A stretch of 64,000 nt of DNA from assembly GCA_905203995.1 (NCBI GenBank), contig CAJKXZ010000001.1:62001-126000 (forward strand), read 5' to 3'. This stretch comes from an uncultured Methanomassiliicoccus sp. Lineage in GTDB: Archaea > Thermoplasmatota > Thermoplasmata > Methanomassiliicoccales > Methanomassiliicoccaceae. The first letter of the stretch is position 1, and each line of letters begins with the position of its first letter. Below the pieces are notes generated by a model. That model made no database searches. It was not told the origin of the DNA and saw only the letters and a program-made list of their open reading frames with translations. A program made the translations under genes and the position numbers. Below are positions 51,190-60,572 of the stretch, one piece after another.

Positions 51190-51738
51190 TCAAATTTCTT
51201 TAATTCCCAGATTATTCAGCATGGAGATGATGGTCTGTAACTCTGTGCAGTTTCTCCTGCCCATTTTTATTCTCATTCCAGAACTTAGAACAAAGGTCAA
51301 GTGGGTCGGCAGAATCTGTGCACCAGCATCAGTTTGAATATTCATCCTGCGTACTTTGATGCCTTTCAGATCATCAGGAGTAAGGTATGATTTTTTACCA
51401 ATGAGACGCTCAAAACTAGTCGTATATACTAGAAGTCCGGATTTGTAGATTCTAATGGGCCTGATTGTTCTTTGAGCATCTGGACTAACGAATTCTGTCA
51501 CATAAAAGAGCAAGACCGCGCCAATTAAAAAGATCAAGATATATTCAATTTTTAATCCGTAGAGTAGTGAAAGAACTGCCATGAAGATCAAGAATAAACT
51601 GACAAACCTACCTAAGTTTTCAAACATATTCCATTTCTTACCTCTCAGTAATTTTCTAGGCATTAGACTCAGAGGTATCTTCTCAGTGTAAATCGGTTTT
51701 TCTTCTTCCAATGGTTTGCTGCGTCTACGTCTTGCCAT
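51190..51738 (-). CDS. Hypothetical membrane protein with PH-like tail
   Basis: A 182-residue protein, not assigned. A basic N-terminus (ARRRRSKPLEEE) is followed by two membrane segments (about 43-60 and 65-82) and a beta-rich tail with IRIYKSGLLVYTTSFERLIGKK that resembles a PH-like domain but is not convincing. It lies between the nitroreductase gene (convergent) and pheA (upstream, same strand, 41 bases). Function unknown. Confidence 0.6.
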   Translation of the reverse strand: MARRRRSKPLEEEKPIYTEKIPLSLMPRKLLRGKKWNMFENLGRFVSLFLIFMAVLSLLYGLKIEYILIFLIGAVLLFYVTEFVSPDAQRTIRPIRIYKSGLLVYTTSFERLIGKKSYLTPDDLKGIKVRRMNIQTDAGAQILPTHLTFVLSSGMRIKMGRRNCTELQTIISMLNNLGIKEI

Positions 51739-51779
51739 TAAAAAAGGATAAGGTGAAGAGCGAATAAAGTTTTGTGTGA

Positions 51780-52592
51780 TTAACGGTCGTCATCGATTCG
51801 CGAATAACGTCCGAGAATCTTGACAAAAGCGGCCTTTTTACCGAGCTCTATGGCTGCTTTAGACGCATCTTCGCTCCAATTCATATCGGCATAGAACACA
51901 TATTCCCAAGGATGATTTTTTCGTGGCCGAGATTCCAGTCGCGTAAGATTGACATTGTGTTTAGCAAAAGCCTCTAAGGCATTATACAACGAACCCGGAG
52001 CATCTTTAACTGCGAAAGCAATTGAAAAGCGATTGCCTTCGGTCTTTTCAGGATTTTTCTCAATCACAAAGAAACGAGTATAATTCTCTGGCTCATTCTG
52101 GATGTTCTCGGCAACAACTTTCATCCCATATTCTTCCGCCGCCCGTTTAGAGGCAATCGCAGCTTCTTCTTCCGTGCCGTTTTCGGCAATCATCTTTACC
52201 GATCCTGCGGTGTCGTAGGCCGACATGACTTCCCATGCTTTTTCATTAAGATAATTACTGCATTGACCCAAAGCTTGCGGGTGGGAATATACTCGTTTAA
52301 TCTTGGAAATATTCGATTGTGGTTGAATAATCAGACAATGTCTAATCTGAACGATTGTCTCTTTAGTAATAGTAAGATCGTTATCCAGTAACAGATCATT
52401 AACCTGGGTAACGCTGCCATGTAGTGAATTTTCCACTGGTACTACACCATGTGTAGCTTCACCAGAGGCAACTTTTAAGAACAATTCATAAAAGTCATGA
52501 CAGGGCAAAGTTTCAGTTTTACCAAAGATCTTGCTACAAGCGTCTTCGCTGTAGGCGCCTTTAACTCCCTGAAAAGCAATGCGTAAGTTCAT
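51780..52592 (-). CDS. pheA: Prephenate dehydratase
   Basis: Converts prephenate to phenylpyruvate for phenylalanine. 270 residues. LRIAFQGVKGAYSEDAC at the start, GVVPVENSLHGSV, and the catalytic TRF in NYTRFFVIE; the C-terminal 80 residues are an ACT domain (DAPGSLYNALEAFAKHNVNLTRLESRP in two blocks), for feedback by phenylalanine. AAGGAAA lies before the ATG, which overlaps the PHP gene stop (ATGA). Last gene of the his operon. Confidence 0.95.
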   Translation of the reverse strand: MNLRIAFQGVKGAYSEDACSKIFGKTETLPCHDFYELFLKVASGEATHGVVPVENSLHGSVTQVNDLLLDNDLTITKETIVQIRHCLIIQPQSNISKIKRVYSHPQALGQCSNYLNEKAWEVMSAYDTAGSVKMIAENGTEEEAAIASKRAAEEYGMKVVAENIQNEPENYTRFFVIEKNPEKTEGNRFSIAFAVKDAPGSLYNALEAFAKHNVNLTRLESRPRKNHPWEYVFYADMNWSEDASKAAIELGKKAAFVKILGRYSRIDDDR

Positions 52593-53242
52593 ATTAATTT
52601 CCTTACCAGCTTTTGCGCGATGTCGTATACACACTGCTCGGCTTCAGCCTTTTTCAGTCCGGCACCCATAGCAATCTGGAGTGCTCTTTCTTCGGTGATG
52701 AGGTCTTTGGGTGAATGAGTGTCAGTATTCACTACCATCTCGGCGCCATATTTCTGAGCCAGTTTGGCAACGTGCCCGTTAGTAAGTGCATGAGACGGCC
52801 GCGAGGTTATCTCGAGAATAGTCCCGCGGTCAGCAGCCAGTTTAACATCCTCTTCTGAGATGAAGCCAGGGTGGGCTAGAATATCGACAAATTCACACAT
52901 TATCGATTCGTGATTGGTTCCTGGAGCCACCGGTTCTGAAATGGTCTCGCCATGAATCACCACGATCTTGGCGCCTAATTTTTTAGCTTTTTCTGAAACT
53001 TCGGCAATCTTTGAAGGCGGTACATGGGTGATTTCGACACCTGGTAGGACCTTAAGGCCAAACTCTTCCGCCAGCAAAGCATCGCGCGTACCTTTGTTGA
53101 TGATGTCTTCCAGGTTACTCAAGGAAGCATGATCGGTAAAGGCAATGACTTCATGATTCATGACTGCGGCTCTTCTTGCCAGTTCAATTGGCAATAATTC
53201 GCCATCACTGAGAAAGGTGTGCGTGTGGAGGTCGATTCTCAT
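52589..53242 (-). CDS. PHP-family phosphatase, probable histidinol phosphatase
   Basis: A 217-residue PHP-domain metal hydrolase. Ligands seen: DLHTHT (4-9), FTDHASL, PGVEITH, HGE, AHPGF and NTDTHSP. Position inside a his operon that has no other histidinol-phosphatase gene makes it the likely enzyme for dephosphorylating histidinol phosphate, but PHP proteins also include polymerase-linked and other phosphatases. It overlaps hisIE and pheA by 4 bases on each side. Confidence 0.75.
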   Translation of the reverse strand: MRIDLHTHTFLSDGELLPIELARRAAVMNHEVIAFTDHASLSNLEDIINKGTRDALLAEEFGLKVLPGVEITHVPPSKIAEVSEKAKKLGAKIVVIHGETISEPVAPGTNHESIMCEFVDILAHPGFISEEDVKLAADRGTILEITSRPSHALTNGHVAKLAQKYGAEMVVNTDTHSPKDLITEERALQIAMGAGLKKAEAEQCVYDIAQKLVRKLI

Positions 53243-53850
53243 TCCTTAGCGCCCCCATGCCTGCGGGTCAGTTTACCGAAAACTTCTTCCAGCGGCAGGC
53301 CGAGATACTCATACATTACCAACTGGTGGTAAATCAAATCGGCAGCTTCCCAGATCTGAGCCTCCCGGTCTTTTCCTTTTCCGGCAATGGCTACTTCGCC
53401 CGCTTCTTCAATGACTTTTTTGAGGACTTTATCTTCATTGTTAAGCAGTTCGTTCGTGTAACTGCCTTCTTGTGGATGCTCCTTGCGATCGTGGATTACG
53501 CGAATTAATTCGGGCAGGATGGCAGCCGTTTTTTCAGTGTTGCCGTAGAGTACTTCATCAAAGCAGGATGGTTTTTCCAAGTGGCAGGCATTTCCCGTTT
53601 GTTTTACTCTTACTAAGAGAGTATCAGCATCACAGTCTGTTTGAATGGAGACGATATCCTGCACATGTCCGGAGGTCTCGCCCTTCATCCACAGTTTCTG
53701 CCGTGACCGGGACCAGAAGTGGGTTTTTCCGGTAGCAAGCATTTTTTCATAAGCTTCTTCGTTGGCCCAGGCCACCATCAATACTTCGTTGGTGAGATAA
53801 TCTTGGACGACTACCGGGATCAAACCGTGTGCATCAAAATTAAGTTTCAT
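53239..53850 (-). CDS. hisIE: Bifunctional PR-AMP cyclohydrolase / PR-ATP pyrophosphatase
   Basis: Two steps of histidine synthesis in one 203-residue protein. Residues 1-108 are the HisI part with [18 protein letters not shown] and the [10 protein letters not shown] metal site; about 110-200 the HisE helical part with [15 protein letters not shown] and EAADLIYH. Archaea often have these separate, so the fusion is worth noting. ATGA overlaps on both sides. Confidence 0.95.
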   Translation of the reverse strand: MKLNFDAHGLIPVVVQDYLTNEVLMVAWANEEAYEKMLATGKTHFWSRSRQKLWMKGETSGHVQDIVSIQTDCDADTLLVRVKQTGNACHLEKPSCFDEVLYGNTEKTAAILPELIRVIHDRKEHPQEGSYTNELLNNEDKVLKKVIEEAGEVAIAGKGKDREAQIWEAADLIYHQLVMYEYLGLPLEEVFGKLTRRHGGAKE

Positions 53851-54599
53851 CTGACAAGCACTCCCTTATCACGAAGGTACGTTTTAACATCACTGACTGT
53901 GTAAGTTCCATAGTGGAAAATGGAAGCGGCCAAGGCTGCTGAAGCATTGGTTTGTGAAAACACATCATAGATGTGTTCCAGACTACCGCAGCCGCCTGAG
54001 GCGATAACGGGGATGTTTACACTTTCTGCAATTTTTTCTGTTAATTTCAAATCATAACCATTTGTCGTACCATCGCCATCCATGCTCGTCAGGAGAATTT
54101 CACCGGCACCCAGATCTTCTACTTTTTGTGCCCATTCAACGGCATCGAGGTCGACTTTGTTGCGGCCGCCGTGGGTGTATACTGACCAGCTTCCACCATC
54201 TTGTTTAGCATCAATAGCTACGACTACACACTGGCTGCCGAATTCTTCCGCGCATTCAGTAATGAGTGTGGGATTTTGTAGGGCTGCTGTATTCATTGAT
54301 ACTTTATCAGCTCCTGCTTTTAACGCGGCCCGCATATCATCTTTTGAACGGATACCGCCACCGACGGTAAGCGGGACAAAAATCTTTTCGGCAGTTTTTT
54401 CCACGATGTTCAACAGCGTATCGCGGGCCTCAGAGGAGGCGGTGATATCTAGGAAGGTAATTTCATCGGCACCCTGCTGCTCATAGATGTGAGCAAGATC
54501 TGGCGGGTAACCAATTCCCTTTAGGTTTTGAAATTTAACTCCCTTTACTACTTTACCATCGGTAACATCCAAACAAGGAATGATTCTTTTAGTCAACAT
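53847..54599 (-). CDS. hisF: Imidazole glycerol phosphate synthase, cyclase subunit
   Basis: TIM barrel that joins with HisH; uses ammonia from it to make IGP and AICAR. 250 residues. [17 protein letters not shown] (Asp11), FLDITAS, VAIDAK (catalytic Asp130) and the phosphate loop [11 protein letters not shown] are present. It starts 2 bases after hisB and overlaps hisIE by 4. Confidence 0.97.
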   Translation of the reverse strand: MLTKRIIPCLDVTDGKVVKGVKFQNLKGIGYPPDLAHIYEQQGADEITFLDITASSEARDTLLNIVEKTAEKIFVPLTVGGGIRSKDDMRAALKAGADKVSMNTAALQNPTLITECAEEFGSQCVVVAIDAKQDGGSWSVYTHGGRNKVDLDAVEWAQKVEDLGAGEILLTSMDGDGTTNGYDLKLTEKIAESVNIPVIASGGCGSLEHIYDVFSQTNASAALAASIFHYGTYTVSDVKTYLRDKGVLVR

Positions 54600-54601
54600 G
54601 A

Positions 54602-55150
54602 TTATTTCTCCAAAATTACTTTATTTTTAGTACTCAACACGTCGCTTCTGACGACGGTAGCATTTTTCAGGGCTTTGCCTAGGGCTTTAAACGAAGCTTC
54701 AATCAAGTGGTGTTCGTCAAACCCGCGGTGAATTATAATGTGCAGTGTTAGCCCTGCTGACATAGCAAAGGAACGGAAGAAATGAAGATACAATTCATCG
54801 GGACAATCAGCATCACACCAGGCCCGGTCGACGATGTCCACGGAAGCTGTTACCAAGGCATCATCCATGGGCATCATGAACGAAGCGACCCGTTCTATTG
54901 GTGTTTCGCCCAAAGCCGCTTTAAACGCTTCTCCCAGTGAAATAGCGACATCTTCAATCAAGTGGTGGAAATTATCGCCGCTGGCATCAACTTGCAAATC
55001 AAACGATGCGTAACGGCTGAAAGTTTCCAGCATATGAGTAAGGAATTGATCATCTGTTTTTATCTGAGCTGTTCCTGTGCCGTCTAAGTTAAGACTCACC
55101 GAAACGGTCGTTTCTTTTGTTTTTCTTTTAATATCTGCAGATCTCATCAT
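54602..55150 (-). CDS. hisB: Imidazoleglycerol-phosphate dehydratase
   Basis: Dehydrates IGP to imidazole acetol phosphate. 182 residues from the ATG at 55150, which overlaps the hisA stop (ATGA) after GGAGG. Metal motifs: [26 protein letters not shown], and the C-terminal [16 protein letters not shown]. No phosphatase domain is fused, as expected if the PHP protein does that step. Confidence 0.96.
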   Translation of the reverse strand: MMRSADIKRKTKETTVSVSLNLDGTGTAQIKTDDQFLTHMLETFSRYASFDLQVDASGDNFHHLIEDVAISLGEAFKAALGETPIERVASFMMPMDDALVTASVDIVDRAWCDADCPDELYLHFFRSFAMSAGLTLHIIIHRGFDEHHLIEASFKALGKALKNATVVRSDVLSTKNKVILEK

Positions 55151-55851
55151 TCCTGCCTCCAAACTTCTTCTGGTTTTATGGCCCCGGTGTAAATGGCCAT
55201 TCCTACCACGGCATATTCAATGCCGATTTCTTCCAAAAGCGCCAAATCTTTTTTACTGGAAATGCCACCTGATTCGATAATGGGGTGTGGACACAACGCG
55301 CGGAATTTTTTTGTTTCATTAACATTTATTCCTTTATTCTGTCCTTCCACATCGACGTTAGTATGCAACACTCCCTTCAGCGGAAGATTTGCAACTTCTT
55401 CTAAAACGGCAGCTAATGTTTTTGATGATGATTCTTTCCAGCCTTTTAACTGGATTTTGCCCTGCTTGACATCCAAGGCGAGAATGATTTTATCAGGATA
55501 GCGCTGGGCGAGATCTTTTAACCACTCGGGATCGCTCACCGCCCGTGTTCCGGCAATAATATCCACGCCCAGATCCAGCAGTGTTTCTGCTTTTTCCGTG
55601 GTGCGGATGCCGCCGCCGACTTCAATGGGGACGTCAACTGCTTCTACAATCTTGGCGATTGCCTGTAGATTATCGCCGCTGCCCATAGCCGCGTCTAAAT
55701 CGACAAGATGCAGGCGCTGGGCACCTTTGCTCACCCAGTCTTGAGCAACTTCCCAGGGATTAGGCAGGCTGATTTTTTCAGTACCAGGTTTACCGCCTAC
55801 TAATTGTACAGCCATTCCGCCAAGGATATCGACTGCTGGGATCACAATCAT
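55147..55851 (-). CDS. hisA: ProFAR isomerase
   Basis: Isomerises ProFAR to PRFAR. 234 residues, half-barrel repeat: VIPAVDILGGMAVQLVGG (Asp at position 8), LVDLDAAMGSGDN, EVGGGIRTTE, and ESGGISSKKDLALLEE. Overlaps with hisH and hisB by 4 bases each. Distinct from the zinc-ribbon HisA-like gene at 7561. Confidence 0.97.
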   Translation of the reverse strand: MIVIPAVDILGGMAVQLVGGKPGTEKISLPNPWEVAQDWVSKGAQRLHLVDLDAAMGSGDNLQAIAKIVEAVDVPIEVGGGIRTTEKAETLLDLGVDIIAGTRAVSDPEWLKDLAQRYPDKIILALDVKQGKIQLKGWKESSSKTLAAVLEEVANLPLKGVLHTNVDVEGQNKGINVNETKKFRALCPHPIIESGGISSKKDLALLEEIGIEYAVVGMAIYTGAIKPEEVWRQE

Positions 55852-56513
55852 AATTTTTCCTCTACAAACTTTATGAAATTCTTAAGGAAGATGGCACCCG
55901 AAGCCCCGCTTTTTTCTGGATGGAACTGAACGGCAACGGTGTTCTTTTTTCTGATTAATGAGGGAAAGACTTCATAGTATTCAGTTGTTCCCCGGACTAC
56001 ATCTTCTGTGGGCTTTCCGCGATAGCTGTGCGCAAAGTAGAAGTAAGGTGATTCCACCCCGTTCAGATACGCATCTTCACTTTTTACTTGATTCCAGCCG
56101 ATGTGAGGAACCTTTTCCGTCTGCAGCTTCTCTACTTTACCCTGGAGGAAACCGATTCCCGGCAGCGTACCTTCAGCGCTTCCTTCAAAGAGGATATGTG
56201 TACCGATACAGACGCCTAAGCAAGGCGTGCCGGCGTTAAGGCGGTCAAGAATGATCTCTCGATAGGGTTCAAGTTTTTTGGCTGCGGGATCAAAAGCACC
56301 CACTCCCGGGAAGACCATCACTTCAGCATCTAGCAAATTGCGGACATTGGATTCGATAACCGGTCTTGCCCCGGCAATTTCCAAGGCTTTGCGGATCGAA
56401 TGCAGATTACCGACACCATAATCCACGATGGAGACCCGTACTTTGGGCCGTTGACCAATGCGATATGAGTCGTTCGCTTCGGGATATTTCACTGAACGGC
56501 GGATTTCTACCAT
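55848..56513 (-). CDS. hisH: Imidazole glycerol phosphate synthase, glutaminase subunit
   Basis: Class I glutaminase partner of HisF. 221 residues. After a 24-residue head not usual in the family, SIVDYGVGNLHSIRKALE begins the domain; the nucleophile Cys is in LGVCIGTHIL and the His-Glu pair in VQFHPEKSG. GAGGTGA is well placed for the ATG, which overlaps the end of hisC by 7 bases. Confidence 0.95.
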   Translation of the reverse strand: MVEIRRSVKYPEANDSYRIGQRPKVRVSIVDYGVGNLHSIRKALEIAGARPVIESNVRNLLDAEVMVFPGVGAFDPAAKKLEPYREIILDRLNAGTPCLGVCIGTHILFEGSAEGTLPGIGFLQGKVEKLQTEKVPHIGWNQVKSEDAYLNGVESPYFYFAHSYRGKPTEDVVRGTTEYYEVFPSLIRKKNTVAVQFHPEKSGASGAIFLKNFIKFVEEKL

Positions 56514-57553
56514 TCTTCATTCACCTCACGGATTTTGGTCAACAACAGCGTGTTGAGTTCTTCAGTGCCGATCGTCGTGCGCACACAGTTTTCCAAGAGT
56601 CTGCGTTTTCCAAAATCTCTGATTAAAATTCCTTTAGCTGCCAAACGTGCTACAAACTCCGCCGAAGGCACTTTAGTGCGGAACATAATAAAGTTACTTT
56701 CAGAAGGAAATACTTCAAAGCCTAAGGCCTGCAGTCCCGCAGAAAGTTTAGCCCGCTGCTCATTAATTACCTGCTGTCCTTTCTGCAGGTAGGCAGTATC
56801 TTGCAGGGCGGCAATAGCGACGGCTTCACTTACTTTATTGAGCGAATAAGGAATTTTTACTTTCTGCAGCGCATTGGCCAGCTTTTTATTAGTTGCCATG
56901 TAGCCGACTCTAAGGCCGGCCAGGCCGTAAGCTTTAGAGAAAGTTCTGGTCACAATCAGATTGTCAAATTCATCTACTTGGGAGATGAAACTGTCTGTGG
57001 CATATTCACCATAGGCTTCATCCACAATAACCGGTCCTTCGTGTCCTTCAATGATTTTCTGCACATCGGCTTTCTTAAAGCAGTTGGCCGTAGGATTATT
57101 GGGTGTGCAGAGAATGATCATTTTACTCGAAGGTTCCAACATCGCTTCGACATCCAATTGGAAATCGGGACGCAGATCAACGGTGGCAAAGCGCCCACCG
57201 TTAATCTTTACAAAAAATTCGTGAAGGACGTAAGAGGGATAAGGTGCAATAACGAGTTCGTTAGGATTTAAAAACGATTTGAAAGAAATGTCTAAAACCT
57301 CATCCGAGCCATTGCCCACTACAAAATTGTCTTCATGCAAGCTGTATTTTTCAGCCAGTGCTTTACGAAGGTTATCGGAGTAAGGTGATGGGTATTGATT
57401 AGCTTCCAAGTTTGCTCCTTCGTGCAATACCGTCTCGATTGCCGGGTTGGCCCCGACTACGTTGACTGAAGTATCCATGCGAATCGCTTTGATCTTGGGG
57501 TTGTAATATAACTCGAGGTCTTTCACAGTCTCGCGGAGCCATGATTCCATCAC
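56507..57553 (-). CDS. hisC: Histidinol-phosphate aminotransferase
   Basis: PLP enzyme of 348 residues. GNGSDEVLDISFKSF, PNNPTANCFKK, VDEAYGEYATDS, and the PLP lysine in RTFSKAYGLAGLRVGY are visible. Overlaps hisG by 4 bases and hisH by 7. It may also serve aromatic amino acids, since no other aminotransferase is here; that is inference. Confidence 0.95.
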   Translation of the reverse strand: MMESWLRETVKDLELYYNPKIKAIRMDTSVNVVGANPAIETVLHEGANLEANQYPSPYSDNLRKALAEKYSLHEDNFVVGNGSDEVLDISFKSFLNPNELVIAPYPSYVLHEFFVKINGGRFATVDLRPDFQLDVEAMLEPSSKMIILCTPNNPTANCFKKADVQKIIEGHEGPVIVDEAYGEYATDSFISQVDEFDNLIVTRTFSKAYGLAGLRVGYMATNKKLANALQKVKIPYSLNKVSEAVAIAALQDTAYLQKGQQVINEQRAKLSAGLQALGFEVFPSESNFIMFRTKVPSAEFVARLAAKGILIRDFGKRRLLENCVRTTIGTEELNTLLLTKIREVNEEW

Positions 57554-58413
57554 GGCACCATCCTGTCAATTGGTACGATCAAGATGCCGGAAGCACCTAA
57601 TTTTTTGAGTTTGTTAACTGTACTGTAAATTTGTGATTTGTCTACGACCACATGAATCGCCACCACATCGTCTCTGCCGGCAATGTTCATCACGGTCGGG
57701 CCGTCGATGCCGGGCAGGAAAGATCTTACTTCGGCCAAAGAATCTACTGGCACATCAGCCATCAGATACTTTTTGTGCTCGGCAATTTCCACACTTTCCA
57801 AAGCACTGGCCAGTTCCTGCAACTCTTTTAATTGCTCTTCATCAAGATTCTTGGAGGCAATCAGCACCGCTTGTGATTCAGCAATAACTGCAATCTCCTG
57901 GAGGTTATTGCTCTTCAGGGTGCTTCCGCTCGATACCAGATCTGTAATAAAATCAGCGACGCCCATCCGCGGCATTACTTCGGCTGCTCCGGAAATGACG
58001 GCAATCTCTACTTCCTTTCCCTGTTCTTCAAAGAATTTTTTGGTCATGTTGGGGAAGGAGGTCGCCACCCGTGAGCCGTTAGGTACGTCTGCCACTGTTT
58101 TAATGCCAGAAGCAGCAGGAACTGCTACTGACAGGCGGCATCTGCCAAAGCCCATTTCTTTTACCAGTTCAACATCATTGCCGTTTTCAAGAACAAGGTC
58201 CCAACCGGTAATGCCGGCATCAACAGCCCCTGTTTGTACAAAGCGTACAATGTCCTGAGCTCTTAAGAAAAGAATCGAAAAATTCCCGTTTTTGACTGAA
58301 GCAAAGAGCAGTCTGTCGCTTCCTGTTTCTACTTCTAATCCCGCACGTTTAAGCATCTCTAAAGAACGCTCATTTAATCTTCCTTTATTTGGTACAGCCA
58401 GTTTAATGGGCAT
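57550..58413 (-). CDS. hisG: ATP phosphoribosyltransferase, long form
   Basis: First step of histidine synthesis; 287 residues, with the C-terminal regulatory domain of the long form, so histidine feedback is likely. PIKLAVPNKGRLNERSLE at the start, GITGWDLVLENG, and the PRPP loop DLVSSGSTLKSNNL are present. GGTGA (58419-58423) fixes the ATG at 58413. A TATA box TATATTAAG (58451-58459) is a likely operon promoter. First gene of the his operon. Confidence 0.96.
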   Translation of the reverse strand: MPIKLAVPNKGRLNERSLEMLKRAGLEVETGSDRLLFASVKNGNFSILFLRAQDIVRFVQTGAVDAGITGWDLVLENGNDVELVKEMGFGRCRLSVAVPAASGIKTVADVPNGSRVATSFPNMTKKFFEEQGKEVEIAVISGAAEVMPRMGVADFITDLVSSGSTLKSNNLQEIAVIAESQAVLIASKNLDEEQLKELQELASALESVEIAEHKKYLMADVPVDSLAEVRSFLPGIDGPTVMNIAGRDDVVAIHVVVDKSQIYSTVNKLKKLGASGILIVPIDRMVP

Positions 58414-58487
58414 TAGATTCACCGGTCTTTGGAGGCAATCATTGCTACCATATATTAAGAATATTGCCTAGTCGCGTAATGGCATGA

Positions 58488-58526
58488 AAAAATAGTGTGA
58501 AGAACCGTACCGCTGGTACGATCTTC
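58488..58526 (-). terminator. Hairpin terminator after the MBL gene
   Basis: CGTACC/GGTACG (58506-58520, loop GCT) within an outer GAAGA/TCTTC stem (58499-58526), followed on the minus strand by ACACTATTTTTT. It separates the MBL gene from the his operon. Confidence 0.65.
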
Positions 58527-58540
58527 ATTGGTGTTTAATT

Positions 58541-59821
58541 TTAACTAGCTGCGCTCAGCCCAGCAATAGTTCCGCCTTCCGAAACGTAGGTGTATTTTCC
58601 CACTTCATCGATCCTGATGATTTCTGTTGAATATTTTTCCAGTCGTTCTAAGGCTTCGGCATGCGGATGGCCATAACTGTTACCTGCCCCGCATGAGATC
58701 ACCGAAATCTCCGGGGTGGCGATCTTTAAAAATTCTTCAGAACTGGCAGTTCGCGATCCGTGATGACTTACTTTCAGTACATCCACATCAGCATCTCTGG
58801 TAAAATCCTTGATGATGATCTGTTCAACTTCTGAAGGAGCATCACCAGTAAACATTACGGACGATGAGGCACAGCTCATTCTGATAACTACGCTGGCTGA
58901 ATTAGCGTCCGTGTTCAGAGCATCCACAGCTAATACTCTGAATGATTCTGTAGTGCTGAGATTTAAGTAATCACCCGCAGAAAAGTCTCCGTAGTGTGCT
59001 TCACATTTTTCATTGTTGACAGCTTCCACTAATTTACTATATGTAGCACTGGGTGAATCTTTTTTGCAGGTGTAAAAGCTGCCCACTTCATATTTTTCTA
59101 AAACCGCTGCTGCACCGGCAATGTGGTCATAGTCTGGATGAGTTAAAATTAAGGCATCAATCTTTTCTACGCCCAGCTTTTCTAATTGATCAAGCAGTTT
59201 AGGGATGTAGCTAGTTTTATTCAAGGGAATACCCGCGTCGATCATAATCGTCTTATTATCTGAGGTAAAGATCAGTGCCGAATCAGCCTGACCCACATCA
59301 AGAAAATTAACGCTGACGTTTTCAGTATAACTTTCCACATTGTTTTCAAAGATGTGGAAACGGTAGGTGTTGGTGCCGTTGCTGTAGCCGTCGTAATTCA
59401 CTTCTATATTCCAGATTCCAGCGCCAAAGGCATCATCGTTTTCGAAGACTAATTTTTCCTCTGCATCCATGAGGCCATCACCATCGGCGTCATCGAAAGT
59501 TACCGTAATATCTTCAAAAGTGATCTTATACTCTGAACCCTCAAATGATTCGCTGTATTTTACATCATTTTCAGGATTATATAATACGATGGTAGCGTCA
59601 GTAACTTTTGGTGTTGGCTTAAGTTCTCCCAGAGTAATCTCTACGGTTTTATCATCGATTTTGTGAGATTGATCGGCAGTTGAAATAAAGCCATTGCCGG
59701 AGATACTGCCGCCACTGGCACCGCCTTCTTCCATATCAGAAAGGTAGGGATAAATGAGTATGCAGAGCAGTAAAATCATTATGACAATTGCAACTGCACT
59801 TTTTTTAGTGGACTTAGACAT
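58541..59821 (-). CDS. Exported metallo-beta-lactamase-fold protein (ComEC C-terminal type)
   Basis: A 426-residue protein. A membrane segment (about 9-25) is followed by a linker and a beta domain with an EF-hand-like loop DDADGDGLMDAEE near residue 113, a likely calcium site. From about 170 on is the MBL fold: NFLDVGQADSALI, IMIDAGIP, LTHPDYDHIAGA, MFTGDAPS, SHHGSR and CGAGNSYGHPH, as in the C-terminal domain of ComEC/Rec2. No channel domain is present. A nuclease or phosphodiesterase outside the membrane is inference. Confidence 0.85.
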   Translation of the reverse strand: MSKSTKKSAVAIVIMILLLCILIYPYLSDMEEGGASGGSISGNGFISTADQSHKIDDKTVEITLGELKPTPKVTDATIVLYNPENDVKYSESFEGSEYKITFEDITVTFDDADGDGLMDAEEKLVFENDDAFGAGIWNIEVNYDGYSNGTNTYRFHIFENNVESYTENVSVNFLDVGQADSALIFTSDNKTIMIDAGIPLNKTSYIPKLLDQLEKLGVEKIDALILTHPDYDHIAGAAAVLEKYEVGSFYTCKKDSPSATYSKLVEAVNNEKCEAHYGDFSAGDYLNLSTTESFRVLAVDALNTDANSASVVIRMSCASSSVMFTGDAPSEVEQIIIKDFTRDADVDVLKVSHHGSRTASSEEFLKIATPEISVISCGAGNSYGHPHAEALERLEKYSTEIIRIDEVGKYTYVSEGGTIAGLSAAS

Positions 59822-59858
59822 TAATTGGGAATGGTGCTACTCATTAATTAATTTTTTA

Positions 59859-60572
59859 TTAAAACTGAATTTTAGTTATCTGTGAGGAATCAAAGTGTAC
59901 TTTACGGAGTTCAGGCACTGTTCCTTTCATAGCAATCTTGGAATTTATTGCTACAAAGGCGCCCGCCACCCCTTCAATGCTGAGTATTTGTGCAAGCGCA
60001 TCTTTGATTATTTCGTCGTTATCGGAAGTTACAAGGTTGCCTAAGCGGGTAGCGCAGGCATCAGCCAGTGCCACATCCTGAGCAATGACAACTGCTGCAT
60101 CCGCTGCTCCAAAAGAGATCGACGGTCCAACAGTGGCTGAGGAAGTACAAATGCCGATGATCTGGTCACAAGGTTCTAAGTGAAAACCAAGATTCTCTAG
60201 ACCTGGAGCAAAAATGCCGATTTCCAATGGTTTTTCTAAGATCATAGCAATATCTCCGCCGTTATCGACAATACAATGCCGGCAACCTTCAGCAATCGCA
60301 GCTTGGACGGCTCTTTCTGCAATGATGCCGGCGACTGCTGCCATCGGCCCCACCTGCGCTTTATTAGCCGCGTTGCACATTCTCATTATCAACTCATCGC
60401 CTGCAATGTTCAAAGGCTCCAGTGACCAGCGAAATTCGGGATGAGCCACGATACACTTTTCAACAATTTCTCGTGAATCAAAAATAGAATTAGTGATGGC
60501 AGGAAGATACTCTTCTTCGGCGATGATGGTTACCGCCGTTTCTGCCATTTCAAAATGTTGATGAACGATCAT
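59859..60572 (-). CDS. UPF0280 (COG2122) protein, homocysteine synthesis helper
   Basis: A 237-residue protein of the ApbE-like UPF0280 family. GPMAAVAGIIAERAVQAAI, VDNGGDIAM and CTSSATVGPSISFG(A) are conserved. In methanogens this family is tied to homocysteine formation together with DUF39 and NIL-ferredoxin proteins. The ferredoxin gene overlaps its start by 4 bases, so all three form one unit. Its exact task (perhaps flavin or sulfur handling) is not settled. Alternative internal start at 60548. Confidence 0.85.
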   Translation of the reverse strand: MIVHQHFEMAETAVTIIAEEEYLPAITNSIFDSREIVEKCIVAHPEFRWSLEPLNIAGDELIMRMCNAANKAQVGPMAAVAGIIAERAVQAAIAEGCRHCIVDNGGDIAMILEKPLEIGIFAPGLENLGFHLEPCDQIIGICTSSATVGPSISFGAADAAVVIAQDVALADACATRLGNLVTSDNDEIIKDALAQILSIEGVAGAFVAINSKIAMKGTVPELRKVHFDSSQITKIQF

